From positions 1,984,001 to 2,048,000 of the forward strand of contig NZ_CP059676.1 in assembly GCF_014069875.1 (NCBI RefSeq): a stretch of 64,000 nt of DNA, in the 5' to 3' direction. The number at the start of each line of letters is the position of its first letter. The first letter of the stretch is position 1. The DNA comes from Flaviflexus equikiangi. GTDB taxonomy: Bacteria > Actinomycetota > Actinomycetes > Actinomycetales > Actinomycetaceae. The notes beneath the pieces were generated by a model that was not told the DNA's origin, did not search any database, and saw nothing but the letters and a program-made list of their open reading frames with translations. The position numbers were made by a program, and so were the translations under genes. This document shows positions 26,123 to 35,971 of this stretch, one piece after another.

Positions 26123-26610
26123 AGCCCCTCCATCTTCGTCGTTCCCAGCTCGGTGAGGCGGCGGCGCAGCCGATCGGCCTCTGCGCGGGGCACGCCGGGG
26201 ATCTTCGCGTCCGCCGTGGCGGACGCCGTCTCCATCGTGATCGACGCGAGACCGTACCCGCGCAGGAGCGGCCCGTCTTCCACCTTCACCTCCTGCATGC
26301 GGCCGTAGGGGACGACGTCGAGCCTGCGGAACATGATCCCCCGGCACACGAGCAGTTCCTCGTCCGTCTCGTGGTAGCCCGTGTAGTAGACGGCCCGCAC
26401 TTTGACGGCCGTGACGCTCAGGATCAGGACGAGCACGGCGGCAAGGGAGATGATCAGCCAGAGCAGGCTGGACCAGGCCACTGCCGCGATGATGAGGATC
26501 ACCGCGACGGGCACGAACCAGAAGGCGCCGACGAGCGCGCGAACCTTCGCATGATCGGTCGATATTCGGGTGAAGGTGATTCCTGGCGCGAGCGGGGTGG
26601 CGACTGTCAT
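26119..26610 (-). CDS. Small PH-domain membrane protein (YdbS-like)
   Basis: This 163-residue protein has two adjacent membrane helices (about residues 27-70) followed by one bPH2 domain with CRGIMFRRLDVVPYGRMQEV. It overlaps and probably partners the larger PH-domain protein, as YdbS does with YdbT. The ATG at 26610 lies 7 nt after TACAGT on the minus strand and has no ribosome site, so a leaderless transcript probably starts here and covers the DUF2520-panC-panD genes. Confidence 0.8.
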   Translation of the reverse strand: MTVATPLAPGITFTRISTDHAKVRALVGAFWFVPVAVILIIAAVAWSSLLWLIISLAAVLVLILSVTAVKVRAVYYTGYHETDEELLVCRGIMFRRLDVVPYGRMQEVKVEDGPLLRGYGLASITMETASATADAKIPGVPRAEADRLRRRLTELGTTKMEGL

Positions 26611-26656
26611 GGTTCCTACTGTAGGTTGCCTCGGTTGGCCCCGCACGTTCGGCACG

Positions 26657-27118
26657 TCAGGCTCCGGCAGGTGCCCCCGGGGGTTCCTCTTCGTCGTCGT
26701 CGATCGAGCACCACCACTCCCCGAGGCGCCCCGCTCCGCCCAGTGCGGCCGACGCGAGTCCCATCCACAGGGAGTGTGCCGCCTGCTGGTCGAGGAATAT
26801 GGCGTGATTGTCCGAGGCTGCCAGCCAGGCACCGAGCCCGATCCCCGCGAGAAGCATCCCGGCACGGCTGCACGCCTGGCAGAGGATAGCGATCCGAGCG
26901 GCGGTGAGCGGAGTCACCGAGGACGTGGCGCCTTTCGCCATGGCACGGACCTGCCAGGCAGAGGCGAGAAGAGCGAGTGCGAGAACGAGGGGGATCGTCC
27001 ATGACAGGGATGGGATGGCGATCAAGGCCACCGTGGAGTCGATCCAGACGGACATGCCGAGGAAAGCGGCAAGGGCGCCGAGCAGGAACCACGAGAGCAT
27101 CTGGATCGGGGACGTCAT
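26657..27118 (-). CDS. DUF3180 membrane protein
   Basis: The 153-residue protein has four likely membrane helices and an acidic C-terminal tail (DDDEEE). It matches the actinobacterial DUF3180 family, which is usually encoded directly after folK. The ATG overlaps the stop of the folB-folK fusion by 4 nt (ATGA), so it is the last gene of the folate operon. Function unknown. Confidence 0.78.
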   Translation of the reverse strand: MTSPIQMLSWFLLGALAAFLGMSVWIDSTVALIAIPSLSWTIPLVLALALLASAWQVRAMAKGATSSVTPLTAARIAILCQACSRAGMLLAGIGLGAWLAASDNHAIFLDQQAAHSLWMGLASAALGGAGRLGEWWCSIDDDEEEPPGAPAGA

Positions 27119-27969
27119 CTGATGCGCTTCCCGCGGAGCTTCCCCCACGGGTCGACCTCGGCCCATGGTTCCATGACGAAGCTCCTCATGTGCGCCCTCG
27201 GATGGGGCAGCGTGAGGTCAGGATTATCGGACAGCACTTCCCGGTCGGCAACCTTGTACGAGATGAGGTCAAGGTCGAGAGTGCGCGGACCCCAGACCTC
27301 TTCACGGATCCGTCCCTGTTCGTCCTCGATGCGCTGGAGCTCGGCAAGAAGTGCGAGCGGCGACAGCGTCGTCTTGCCGATCATGACGGCGTTCACGTAG
27401 TTCGGTTGGGATGGCATGCCGGGAGCGACCTCTGCGGCCGTCACTCTCGTCCGGGACATCTGCTCGTATTCGAGGACTCGAGCCAGCTTTCCGGCGCCCA
27501 CCTCCACCTGGGTGACAGGATCATCGAGGTTGGAGCCGATGCCGACGACAACATCAGCGGCAGGCTTGGGCGGGCGCAGCAGTTCGCCGAGACGCCGGAT
27601 CGTCACCGTCACGTCGGTAAAGGCGTGCGGGATCGGGGCGGAGGGCTTGTGCACTGTCACGTCGACAGCGAGAGCGCCCGTGCCCAGCATCCGATCCGCG
27701 ATACGCTCCGCAAGAGTCTCGATCAGATCGACCGGTTCACCCGTCACGATCTCGATGACGTGATCGGCCGCATCAGCATAGTTGATGGTCTGCGCAAGGT
27801 CGTCCGAGGCACCTGCGCGGGATGTCGACGTGTGGAGGATGACGTCGACAGTGAATTCCTGCCCGTCTCGCCGCTCCTCGTCGAAGACACCGTGATAACC
27901 GGTCGCGGTCAGCCCGGTCAACTCAATCCGGTCTGCCAGGCGGCCGCCCGGGAGATAAAGATCAGCCAT
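27115..27969 (-). CDS. folBK: Bifunctional dihydroneopterin aldolase / HPPK (FolB-FolK fusion)
   Basis: This 284-residue protein joins two folate enzymes. Residues 1 to about 125 are FolB-like, with GLTATGYHGVFDEER and the conserved NYADAA region. Residues from about 135 are FolK-like, with GIGSNLDDP, the PPK signature GPRTLDLDLI and LPHPRAHMRSFV. It converts dihydroneopterin to hydroxymethyl-dihydropterin and then pyrophosphorylates it. The ATG at 27969 has a GGAGGA site and overlaps the folP stop. Such fusions are common in actinobacteria. Confidence 0.92.
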   Translation of the reverse strand: MADLYLPGGRLADRIELTGLTATGYHGVFDEERRDGQEFTVDVILHTSTSRAGASDDLAQTINYADAADHVIEIVTGEPVDLIETLAERIADRMLGTGALAVDVTVHKPSAPIPHAFTDVTVTIRRLGELLRPPKPAADVVVGIGSNLDDPVTQVEVGAGKLARVLEYEQMSRTRVTAAEVAPGMPSQPNYVNAVMIGKTTLSPLALLAELQRIEDEQGRIREEVWGPRTLDLDLISYKVADREVLSDNPDLTLPHPRAHMRSFVMEPWAEVDPWGKLRGKRIR

Positions 27970-28732
27970 GAATCCTCCTCGCCAGCTCGGCCGCCGCAGC
28001 GGTTGCCCCAGCATTGTGGACACGGACGCCCCATGCGCGTCCGTACAGAAGTGCACTCACGATAGCAGTCGCCGTGTCACGATCACCGTCGACGGCTCCG
28101 AGGAAGCGCTTGCGGGAATGTCCGATCAGCCATCGGCCGGGGAGCAGGTCGACGAGTTCGTCGAAGCGCCGCAGAACCTCCCAATCCTGATCGCCGACCT
28201 TGGAGAATCCTAAGCCCGGATCGAGGATCAGGCGGGACTGGTCGATTCCGGCAGCGGTCGCTTTGTCGATAGCGGCCGACATTTCCCGGCCCACGTCCGT
28301 GATGATGTCGTCGTAGACGGCCGTCTCATCCGTTGTCGCCGCTCCCCCGCGCGAATGCTGGAGGACGTAGAGCGCATCGGAGTCCGCCACGACGGCGTGG
28401 ATCTCAGGCTCCACCCTGCCGCCCGTCACATCGTTGATGATGCTGGCTCCGGCCGCAATCGCATGCTTCGCCGTCTGCGCGTGATACGTGTCCACGGAGA
28501 CGGTGATCCCTTCGGCCACGAGGCCGGTGATGACGGGTCCGATCCTGGACCATTCCTCGTCGAAGCCGAGCGGTGCGGCGCCGGGCCGGGTTGATTCGCC
28601 GCCCACGTCGATGATCGTCGCGCCGTCGGCGATCAGGCTCCGAGCATGCTCGATGGCACGCTCTGCCGTGTTCCAGCGGCCACCATCCGAGAACGAGTCG
28701 GGGGTGACATTGAGGATGCCGAGGATCTCCAT
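27962..28732 (-). CDS. folP: Dihydropteroate synthase
   Basis: This 256-residue TIM-barrel enzyme has the pterin site NVTPDSFSDGG (residues 8-18), DVGGESTRPGA, and the phosphate-binding region DPGLGFSK. It condenses hydroxymethyl-dihydropterin pyrophosphate with p-aminobenzoate and is the sulfonamide target. The ATG at 28732 is 8 nt after the folE stop. The ribosome site there is weak, so translation is probably coupled to folE. Confidence 0.93.
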   Translation of the reverse strand: MEILGILNVTPDSFSDGGRWNTAERAIEHARSLIADGATIIDVGGESTRPGAAPLGFDEEWSRIGPVITGLVAEGITVSVDTYHAQTAKHAIAAGASIINDVTGGRVEPEIHAVVADSDALYVLQHSRGGAATTDETAVYDDIITDVGREMSAAIDKATAAGIDQSRLILDPGLGFSKVGDQDWEVLRRFDELVDLLPGRWLIGHSRKRFLGAVDGDRDTATAIVSALLYGRAWGVRVHNAGATAAAAELARRIHG

Positions 28733-28740
28733 GGGCTGGC

Positions 28741-29307
28741 CTATCTGCTCATGATGAGGCTCATCGCCTCGGATCGGGTCGTCGCATGGCGCATGACGCC
28801 GCGCACTGCCGACGTGACCGTGCGGGCACCGGGTTTGCGTGCACCCCGGAGAGACATGCACATGTGCTCTGCTTCGACGACGACGATCGCACCGCGCGCA
28901 CCGAGGGAATCCATGAGAGCATCCGCGACCTCGGACGTGAGTCGCTCCTGGATCTGCGGGCGTCGGGCGTAGCCGTCGACGAGCCGTGCCAGTTTGGACA
29001 GGCCCGTGACACGGCCGTCCTCCCCGGGGATGTAGCCGACGTGGGCAACCCCGTAGAAGGGCAGGAGATGGTGCTCGCACACCGAGTACATCGAGATGTC
29101 TTTGACGAGGATCATCTCCTGATGGTCAACATCGAACGATGCTGAGAGGACCTCCGTGGGGTCCTCGTGGAGCCCGGAGAACATCTCCCGGTAGGCGCGT
29201 GCGATCCGGGCGGGGGTATCGACGAGCCCGTCGCGTTCCGGATCTTCGCCGATCGCGACGAGCAGGTCGCGGATGGCATTCTCAACACCAGCAGAATCGA
29301 AGGTCAC
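28741..29307 (-). CDS. folE: GTP cyclohydrolase I
   Basis: This 188-residue protein has the zinc ligands Cys77 and His80 in [10 protein letters not shown] and Cys150 in [16 protein letters not shown] and RPQIQERLT are the usual active-site segments. It opens the purine ring of GTP to give dihydroneopterin triphosphate, the first step of folate synthesis. The GTG start overlaps the ftsH stop (GTGA). Confidence 0.95.
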   Translation of the reverse strand: MTFDSAGVENAIRDLLVAIGEDPERDGLVDTPARIARAYREMFSGLHEDPTEVLSASFDVDHQEMILVKDISMYSVCEHHLLPFYGVAHVGYIPGEDGRVTGLSKLARLVDGYARRPQIQERLTSEVADALMDSLGARGAIVVVEAEHMCMSLRGARKPGARTVTSAVRGVMRHATTRSEAMSLIMSR

Positions 29308-31352
29308 GATGGCTCCGTCGGATAGGCGATGGGAGGGATGGTCGAGAGGGGACGCTCGTCCGAACTCAGCCAGAGCGGACGCTCGGGAGCCTTGACCACG
29401 GGGACGAAGAGCTCAGCGAGCTCCTTCTCCAGAAGGGTTTCCTTCTCGAGGAGTCGGCCGGCCAGCTCGTCGAGGATGTGCCGGTTGGCCTGCATGATCT
29501 CCCAGCACTCATCGTGTGCCGCGTCGATCAGCTGGCGGACCTCCTGGTCGATGATGTGGGCCATGCGGTCGGAGTATTCGGCGTGGCCCCCGCCTGCGGC
29601 GCGGGTCATCGGATCGGCATCGTCCGCGACGAGACGGACAGCGCCGACACGGGCCGACATGCCGTATTCGGTCACCATCTTGCGGGCGATACTCGTCGCC
29701 TTCTGGATGTCGTTCGATGCTCCCGTCGTCGGATCGTGGAACACCATCTCCTCGGCGACACGCCCGCCCAGCGCATAGACGAGCTGGTCGAGCAGTTCGT
29801 TGCGGGAGGTCGAATACCTGTCCTCAGTCGGCATCACCATCGTGTAGCCGAGTGCCCGTCCGCGCGGCAGGATCGTCACCTTCGTGACAGGATCCGTGTG
29901 GTTGAGGGCGGCCGCGGCCAGGGCGTGCCCGCCCTCGTGGTACGCGGTCATCCGCTTCTCGTCCGCATTCATCACCCTCGTGCGGCGCTGCGGGCCTGCG
30001 ATGACACGATCGATCGCCTCGTCGAGATCCTCGATCGTGATCGTCGTCTGTTCCTGGCGTGCGGCCAGGAGGGCCGCTTCGTTCATGAGGTTCGCCAGAT
30101 CGGCACCCGTGAATCCGGGTGTGCGACGGGCGATGGACTCGAGCTCGATGCCGTCGGCGAGCGGCTTGCCGTCGGAGTGGACGCGGAGGATCTTTGTCCG
30201 GCCCGGCAGGTCGGGAGCATCGACAGCGATCTGACGGTCGAAGCGCCCCGGCCGCAGGAGTGCCTGGTCGAGAACGTCGGGCCGGTTCGTCGCCGCGATG
30301 AGGATGACGTTCGTCGTCGCGTCGAACCCGTCCATCTCCACCAGCAGCTGGTTGAGCGTCTGTTCGCGCTCGTCGTTGCCGCCGCCGACGCCGATGCCGC
30401 GGGATCGGCCGACCGCGTCGATCTCGTCGACGAAGATGATGGCGGGGGCGGACTGTTTGGCCTTCGTGAACAGGTCTCGGACTCGCGATGCTCCGACGCC
30501 GACGAACATTTCGACGAATTCGGATCCGGAGATCGAGAAGAACGGCACCTGTGCTTCACCCGCGACGGCTTTCGCGAGGAGTGTCTTGCCGGTGCCTGGC
30601 GGTCCGTACAGGAGGACGCCCTTGGGAATCTTGGCTCCCATCGCATGGAACTTCTCGGGCTTCTCGAGGAACTCTTTGATCTCGCCGAGTTCCTCAACGG
30701 CCTCGTCGGCTCCCGCCACGTCCGAGAACGTCACGTCCGGCATCTCCTTGTCCATGCCGGCGCCCTTGCTGCGGATCTTGCCGAACCCGCCCATGCCGCC
30801 CTGCTGGAGCTTCGGCAGGAGGAAGATGAAGAAGCCGAGGATGATGAGGAGGGGGATCGCCATGATGAGGAGCGATGCCCAGATCGACTCCTGAGGGACG
30901 ATCGAGTTGTAGCCGTAGGCGGGCTCGGCCGACTCGACGAGATCGACGATATCCTCCCCCTGGGGGGTGATGTACTGGAAGGCGACACGGTCGCCGACCT
31001 CCTGCTGTTCACCCTCCGCATCCATGACCGAGACGTCTTTCGCGAGGTCGATGCGGACGGTCTGGGCGCCCTGGGTGATGACGACACGCTCGATGTCGCC
31101 GCCTTCAGCCTCCTGGAGGATCGTTATGCCCTCGGAGGTCGAGATGGGAGTGTATTCGCTGCCGCCGAAGAACATGTAGTAGAAGGCGAGCGCGAAGAGC
31201 GGTGTGAGGAGCCACGGGAACCACGAGCGCTTGGCCTCGGGCTGGTTCTTCTTCTTCGGGTCGTTCTTCGTCTTCTGGTCGTCCGTGCTCCTGCTCGCCG
31301 AACGCCAGGGCCTCTTATCCTCGCCCGGCTTGTCCTTCTTGCTATCCGCCAT
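29304..31352 (-). CDS. ftsH: ATP-dependent zinc metalloprotease FtsH
   Basis: This 682-residue membrane protease has two transmembrane helices (about 47-62 and 158-180) flanking a periplasmic-type domain. An AAA+ module follows, with Walker A GPPGTGKT (250-257), Walker B IFVDEID (306-312) and the second region of homology ending at RPGRFDR. The zinc site is HEGGH (472-476), where most FtsH proteins have HEAGH; glycine for alanine should not affect the ligands. A basic, lysine-rich cytoplasmic N-terminal extension of about 45 residues is longer than in E. coli. The ATG at 31352 overlaps the hpt 3' end by 11 nt. Confidence 0.95.
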   Translation of the reverse strand: MADSKKDKPGEDKRPWRSASRSTDDQKTKNDPKKKNQPEAKRSWFPWLLTPLFALAFYYMFFGGSEYTPISTSEGITILQEAEGGDIERVVITQGAQTVRIDLAKDVSVMDAEGEQQEVGDRVAFQYITPQGEDIVDLVESAEPAYGYNSIVPQESIWASLLIMAIPLLIILGFFIFLLPKLQQGGMGGFGKIRSKGAGMDKEMPDVTFSDVAGADEAVEELGEIKEFLEKPEKFHAMGAKIPKGVLLYGPPGTGKTLLAKAVAGEAQVPFFSISGSEFVEMFVGVGASRVRDLFTKAKQSAPAIIFVDEIDAVGRSRGIGVGGGNDEREQTLNQLLVEMDGFDATTNVILIAATNRPDVLDQALLRPGRFDRQIAVDAPDLPGRTKILRVHSDGKPLADGIELESIARRTPGFTGADLANLMNEAALLAARQEQTTITIEDLDEAIDRVIAGPQRRTRVMNADEKRMTAYHEGGHALAAAALNHTDPVTKVTILPRGRALGYTMVMPTEDRYSTSRNELLDQLVYALGGRVAEEMVFHDPTTGASNDIQKATSIARKMVTEYGMSARVGAVRLVADDADPMTRAAGGGHAEYSDRMAHIIDQEVRQLIDAAHDECWEIMQANRHILDELAGRLLEKETLLEKELAELFVPVVKAPERPLWLSSDERPLSTIPPIAYPTEPS

Positions 31353-31896
31353 AGACGTGAGGTGCGAGCGTGCCGACGAAGGGCAGGTTCCGGTACTTCT
31401 CTGCATAATCCAGGCCGTAGCCGACAACGAATTCGTTGGGGATGTCGAATCCTACATACTCGACGTGGATGTCGACGGTCGTCGCGTCGGGCTTGCGCAG
31501 AAGGGTGGCGATCTCGACGGAGGCGGGCCCGCGGGACTCCAGGTTGGCCTTCAGCCAGGACAGCGTCAGCCCGGAGTCGATGATGTCTTCGACGATCAGG
31601 ACATGCTTGCCCTCGAGGTCCGTCTCGAGGTCCTTGAGGATCCTCACGACACCAGATGATTTGGTGCCGGACCCGTACGATGACACCGCCATCCAGTCCA
31701 TCGTCAGCGGCGTGTGCATCTTGCGGGCGAGATCGGCCATGACCATGACCGCTCCCTTGAGGATGCCGAGGACAAGGATCTCCTTCCCCTCGTAATCCCG
31801 GTCAATGGCGGCAGCGAGCTCGTCGAGCCTGCTGGAGATCTCGTCTTCGGTAATGAGGATCTTGCACAGGTCCTCGCCCATATCCGTCGAATCCAC
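31342..31896 (-). CDS. hpt: Hypoxanthine phosphoribosyltransferase
   Basis: This 184-residue protein carries the PRPP-binding motif [13 protein letters not shown] (about 99-111) and the type I phosphoribosyltransferase fold. It salvages hypoxanthine and guanine. The GTG start has a GAAGGGA site about 5 nt upstream; an ATG 15 nt downstream is less likely. The tilS-hpt-ftsH order is shared with many Gram-positive bacteria. Confidence 0.94.
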   Translation of the reverse strand: MDSTDMGEDLCKILITEDEISSRLDELAAAIDRDYEGKEILVLGILKGAVMVMADLARKMHTPLTMDWMAVSSYGSGTKSSGVVRILKDLETDLEGKHVLIVEDIIDSGLTLSWLKANLESRGPASVEIATLLRKPDATTVDIHVEYVGFDIPNEFVVGYGLDYAEKYRNLPFVGTLAPHVYGG

Positions 31897-31931
31897 GAAT
31901 GTCCCTTCTCGTCTGGCTACTAGCCTTTATG

Positions 31932-32927
31932 CTACTCCACGTGCCGTTCCAGACGATCGCGCGTTCTCCTCACGCGTAGTCCCGGAACGTCGATCCGTTT
32001 ACCGGTCTCTCCTTCGACGAGACGATCGACTGCATTGACATGCCAGGCCGTCAGTTCGCCCGCCCGCGCTCCCTGCGCGAGGAGCCAGGATCGGATGATG
32101 CGGGTGCGGATGGCGCGGTGGTGGGGGCGGAGGGAGGCCAGGAGGAGCCCCTCGCCATCGAGCGCCTCCCCGAGCGCCGTATGTGCGAGATCATCGAGGC
32201 AGTCCAGGTCCTCCTGCAAGAGGCCAGCAGTGCGTGCGAGTGCACCCCGAACGTCCTGCCCGAGCGCTCTCGACAGCTCCGGCAGGGCACGATCGCGTAC
32301 CGCGGACCTGCGGAGCGGCCCGCCGTCTGCCGTCCGCCACGGCCCCTCGCTGCTGTTCGAGGGATCGTCCCACCACTGCCAGCCCCATTCACTTAAGGCC
32401 TGGCGCAGCTCGGACCGTGTGAGGTTGAGGAATGGTCTCGCGAACGGCACATCGGTCGTGCCGGGAAGGTATCCAGTCGGCCGCATTCCCGCTATCGACC
32501 GGGGCCCGCTGCCGCGCCCCAGACCCATGAGGACCGTTTCCGCCTGGTCGTCCATCGTGTGCCCGAGGAGAACGAGTGCGGGCCCGCCGAGACGTCGCGC
32601 CTCGTCGGCGATCGCAGCATACCGTCCCGTCCGCGCACTGCCTTCGGGGCCTTCGGAACCGGCTGCATCGATGCGGACTGCACGCGCCGGCATGAGAGCG
32701 GATAGTCGTTCGACGAGATCGCGCGCTCTCGTGTCCGATCCCGGCAGGAGCCCGTGATCGACGGTGATGGCGCGGGGTGACACCCCGGCGGACTGTGCCT
32801 CGGCGGACAGTGCAAGAGCGAGAGCAAGCGAGTCCGATCCTCCGGAGCACGCGACAAGCACCGTGCGTGATTCGAGGGCGCCGCGAACAGCTTGGCGGGC
32901 TGCTAGGACAGCACGCGGGCGATCCAC
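31932..32927 (-). CDS. tilS: tRNA(Ile)-lysidine synthase
   Basis: This protein of about 331 residues has the PP-loop SGGSDS (residues 28-33) and the HTMDDQAET segment of the N-type ATP pyrophosphatases. It modifies the wobble cytidine of the AUA-reading tRNA-Ile to lysidine and is usually essential. The GTG at 32927 is preceded by AAGGA at 9 nt and overlaps the end of the zincin gene by 25 nt. An in-frame extension 18 codons further upstream is possible but would overlap more. Confidence 0.9.
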   Translation of the reverse strand: MDRPRAVLAARQAVRGALESRTVLVACSGGSDSLALALALSAEAQSAGVSPRAITVDHGLLPGSDTRARDLVERLSALMPARAVRIDAAGSEGPEGSARTGRYAAIADEARRLGGPALVLLGHTMDDQAETVLMGLGRGSGPRSIAGMRPTGYLPGTTDVPFARPFLNLTRSELRQALSEWGWQWWDDPSNSSEGPWRTADGGPLRRSAVRDRALPELSRALGQDVRGALARTAGLLQEDLDCLDDLAHTALGEALDGEGLLLASLRPHHRAIRTRIIRSWLLAQGARAGELTAWHVNAVDRLVEGETGKRIDVPGLRVRRTRDRLERHVE

Positions 32928-33838
32928 GAGTGGGGATCCTTCAGCTCGTTCACATCCGGCACGTAGAGCGGGTTCTGCCACAGTGTGTTCAGGCCGTCAT
33001 GTCCGCGCTCGCGGATGACAGTTGACACGAACTTTTCGCCGTCGCGGTACTGGTCGAGCTTGAGGTCGACCCCGAGGAGCCTGTTCGCGAACCTTGCCAG
33101 ATTCGATCCAGCGCCCCTGCGGGCCGCAACGGCCGCGGTGATGCGCTTGCGGGAGGGAATCCGGGCGATCGGGACCGTGTTCATGACATACTCCGCGTGC
33201 CCTTCGAGCACTGCCATGAGGGCGAGAAGATCGTCAAGGGCATCCTCTTCGAAGCCATCGTCGATGGCGTCGATGACGAGCCGGACCTTGGCGATGAGGA
33301 CGTCTTTGAGCCACGGTGCGGCCGTGAACTGGAAGGCGTGGGTGAACTCGTGCACGCACACGAACAGCTGGACGTCGCGGCTGTCGAGGTTCCATTCGCT
33401 CGCGAATTCCCACACGTTCGGTGCGACAAGAAGGAGCCGTCCCGGTATCGGCAGTCCCTGCCCCGGTATTGCCGTCAACGCGAACGGATCGTACTGTCCG
33501 AGAATGCGGGGGGCGAGGAATGCGAGAGCTCCCGCCATCTCTTCCGAGACGAGGCGGTTGCCGATGCGGCCACCGTTCGTGAACTCTTCGATGAGGGGGG
33601 CGGCTGAGATCGCGGCCGCCTGCGCCCATCCCGGGCGGGCGAGAACCGCAACCGGGGTTGCCGCCACTGTCTCCGTGACGTCGTGGAGTTTCGTCACGCT
33701 GGCCACGATGTCGGGGGCGGCAGCTGCGCACTGCCTGAGTGATGTCGCCACTGCTTTCGCCTTGGCCGGCGTGATGGTGGGGCCGGAGCCTGAGAACTGC
33801 CGCGTTCGACGGTAGGCGATGGTCGGGTCAATCGGCAT
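32903..33838 (-). CDS. Zinc-dependent metalloprotease-like protein (DUF2342 family)
   Basis: This 311-residue protein contains the zincin motif HEFTH (163-167) followed by EGHAE (212-216), the expected third ligand region. It matches the actinobacterial DUF2342 family, sometimes annotated as coenzyme-F420-biosynthesis-associated, which lies between dacB and tilS in many genomes. There is no signal peptide, so it should be cytoplasmic. The ATG overlaps the dacB 3' end by 11 nt. Protease activity is inferred from the motif only. Confidence 0.83.
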   Translation of the reverse strand: MPIDPTIAYRRTRQFSGSGPTITPAKAKAVATSLRQCAAAAPDIVASVTKLHDVTETVAATPVAVLARPGWAQAAAISAAPLIEEFTNGGRIGNRLVSEEMAGALAFLAPRILGQYDPFALTAIPGQGLPIPGRLLLVAPNVWEFASEWNLDSRDVQLFVCVHEFTHAFQFTAAPWLKDVLIAKVRLVIDAIDDGFEEDALDDLLALMAVLEGHAEYVMNTVPIARIPSRKRITAAVAARRGAGSNLARFANRLLGVDLKLDQYRDGEKFVSTVIRERGHDGLNTLWQNPLYVPDVNELKDPHSWIARVLS

Positions 33839-35201
33839 TCTCGTCCCCCATGGCTAAGGCATTGATGGCCTCATCGATTGCGGGACGAACTATTCCCGTT
33901 GTTCCCGACTCTAGACCATCGATGAGTATCGAGAAGGCAAGGACCTGTCCGCTTTCCGTCGTCACGTAGCCCGTGAGGGAGTTCGCGGCGATCAGGGTGC
34001 CGGTCTTGGCCCGGACGAGCCCCTGCGTCGGCAGACCGTCGAACCGGCTCCACAGCGTGCCGCTCAAGCCCGCGACGGGGAGGGAGTGGGGGATGGTGGA
34101 CGTGTCGCAGCCGCATGATGCGGAATCGACGAGTACGGAGGTCAACAGGTGGGCGCTCACCCTGTTGTCGATCGAGAGTCCCGCAGCATCGGAGACGATC
34201 AGCCCCGTCGTGTTGTAACCCTGATCGACGAGGGATTCCTTCACCGCGACGGCAGAACCGTCGAAATCCGCTGTCAGTCCGCGGCTCTGCGCGACGAGGT
34301 GTCCGAGAACCTGGGCGAGAGAGTTGTCCGACATCGTCAACGTGTAGTCGACGAGATCGCGGATCGGGGCGGAAGAGACGATCCCGGCAGTGTTCTCGTC
34401 GGTTGCCGCAGGGGCCGTGCCTGTGGTGACGGTCGTAACCTCGATACCCCGTTCGCCGAGGAGCTCCGCGAAGCGGTTGACCGCATCGCGATCCGGGTTC
34501 GTGGAATAGACGCTTCCGACGATGCCGCCGTCGATCGCGATGGGCCTCATCGGCATGATGAACTGGCGATCGGAGCCGACAACGTTCTCGTGATAGTCGG
34601 TGCCGGTGAACAGGCTCGAGTCGAGGCTGAGCTCAATGCTCGACAGTCCTCTGGATTCGAGCTCGCTGATTGTTTGATCGGCGAGATCTGCCAGGCCGGC
34701 ACGGCCGACGGCCGACATCTCATCCCCGTAGCCCGATGACAGGTAGATGTCGCCGCCGCCGACGAGATAGAGGCGCTGTTCGGAGATGATGGCCCGGGTG
34801 TCCAGTGTGGTGTTCGGGCCCAGCTCCTCGAGTGCGGCAGCCGCCGTGAGAACTTTCATGCTCGACGCGGGCAGTCTCCCCGTCCCGCCCCTCATGTCAT
34901 ACACGAGGGTTCCGTCGAGTTCCCGGACGACGAATGATGTCTCTCCCGTGTTCCGGGGGTCGTCGGCGAGACTCTCTGCGATGGTTGCGACGTCGCCCGG
35001 CAAAAGGTCGACACCACCATCATCAACCGGAACGTCTGCGTCAATTGCCTCAAAGTTTGCCGCTTCAGGGTAGGCTCGTGGTTCTAACGGCTTGTCCGTT
35101 GCCGTCAAGATTCCCGGGGCTATGTCAACTGCATCCGCAACCACATAGCCACCGAGTAGAATCAGGACAGCGACAATACCTGCCTGCGATCGTGCCTTCA
35201 C
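33828..35201 (-). CDS. dacB: D-alanyl-D-alanine carboxypeptidase, PBP4/DacB (S13) family
   Basis: This 457-residue protein has an N-terminal signal-anchor (about residues 8-24) and the three penicillin-binding motifs: SxxK with nucleophile Ser113, SDN (291-293) and KTG (399-401). The large insertion between motifs 1 and 2 is typical of the S13 family. It trims or cleaves peptidoglycan stem peptides outside the membrane. The start is GTG. It is divergent from ppa and begins the dacB-zincin-tilS-hpt-ftsH-fol run. Confidence 0.92.
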   Translation of the reverse strand: MKARSQAGIVAVLILLGGYVVADAVDIAPGILTATDKPLEPRAYPEAANFEAIDADVPVDDGGVDLLPGDVATIAESLADDPRNTGETSFVVRELDGTLVYDMRGGTGRLPASSMKVLTAAAALEELGPNTTLDTRAIISEQRLYLVGGGDIYLSSGYGDEMSAVGRAGLADLADQTISELESRGLSSIELSLDSSLFTGTDYHENVVGSDRQFIMPMRPIAIDGGIVGSVYSTNPDRDAVNRFAELLGERGIEVTTVTTGTAPAATDENTAGIVSSAPIRDLVDYTLTMSDNSLAQVLGHLVAQSRGLTADFDGSAVAVKESLVDQGYNTTGLIVSDAAGLSIDNRVSAHLLTSVLVDSASCGCDTSTIPHSLPVAGLSGTLWSRFDGLPTQGLVRAKTGTLIAANSLTGYVTTESGQVLAFSILIDGLESGTTGIVRPAIDEAINALAMGDENAD

Positions 35202-35265
35202 CTCTTCAGTCTGTCACGTTCGTTCACCGTTCACCACAAAGGAACCTGTAGCCATAGGAGGCGTC

Positions 35266-35769
35266 ATGTTGGAATTCGATGTCACCATCGAGATCCCCAA
35301 AGGCAACCGGAACAAGTACGAGGTAGACCACAAAACCGGTCGCATCCGTCTCGACCGAATGCTCTTCACCGCAACCCGATACCCGGACGATTACGGGTTC
35401 ATCGATGACACCCTCGGTGAGGACGGTGACCCGCTTGACGCACTCGTGCTCCTTGAGGAGCCCACGTTCCCCGGCTGTGTGATCCGATGCCGCGCACTCG
35501 GCATGTTCCGCATGAAAGACGAAGCGGGAGGCGACGACAAGGTTCTGTGCGTGCCCGCAGGCGACCAGAGAGCATCGTGGCGCGTCGACATCGACGACGT
35601 GTCCGAGTTCCATCGTCTCGAGATCCAGCACTTCTTCGAGGTGTACAAGGATCTTGAGCCCGGCAAATCAGTCGAGGGTGCACACTGGGTCGATCGCGCC
35701 GCTGCGGAAGCGGAGATCAAAGCCTCCTATCAGCGTGCCATCGATCAGGGCTACTACGACGAGCACTAA
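35266..35769 (+). CDS. ppa: Inorganic pyrophosphatase (family I)
   Basis: This 167-residue protein has the family I signature [11 protein letters not shown] and the conserved basic, glutamate and tyrosine positions of the active site ([22 protein letters not shown]). It hydrolyses pyrophosphate with Mg2+ to drive biosynthetic reactions. A strong AGGAGG site precedes the ATG. It is divergent from dacB and ends at a terminator. Confidence 0.95.
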   Translation: MLEFDVTIEIPKGNRNKYEVDHKTGRIRLDRMLFTATRYPDDYGFIDDTLGEDGDPLDALVLLEEPTFPGCVIRCRALGMFRMKDEAGGDDKVLCVPAGDQRASWRVDIDDVSEFHRLEIQHFFEVYKDLEPGKSVEGAHWVDRAAAEAEIKASYQRAIDQGYYDEH

Positions 35770-35781
35770 ACGGTGAAGAGG

Positions 35782-35816
35782 AAGAAGGGGACTGGTTCTG
35801 CACCGGTCCCCTTCTT
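35782..35816 (+). terminator. Terminator of ppa
   Basis: AAGAAGGGGACTGG pairs with CCGGTCCCCTTCTT, with one G-U type pair and a 7-nt loop, 13 nt after the ppa stop. Confidence 0.75.
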
Positions 35817-35921
35817 GCTGCCCTCATGTCCGCTTCTCCTCCGTCGATGATCAGACAGACCATTCGAGTCGCCGGGACGGATGATGCTCATGAGGCCGTG
35901 ACACGAGTGTTTGCTCAACGC

Positions 35922-35952
35922 AGTGACGGCAGGCCCAAGGCCTGCCGTCACT
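35922..35952 (-). terminator. Terminator of the NlpC/P60 gene
   Basis: A perfect 13-bp stem beginning AGTGACGGCAGGC with a 5-nt loop lies about 20 nt beyond the NlpC/P60 stop on the minus strand. The 100 nt between this and the ppa terminator contain nothing I recognise. Confidence 0.75.
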
Positions 35953-35971
35953 TCTGCTGTTCACCTGCTGG

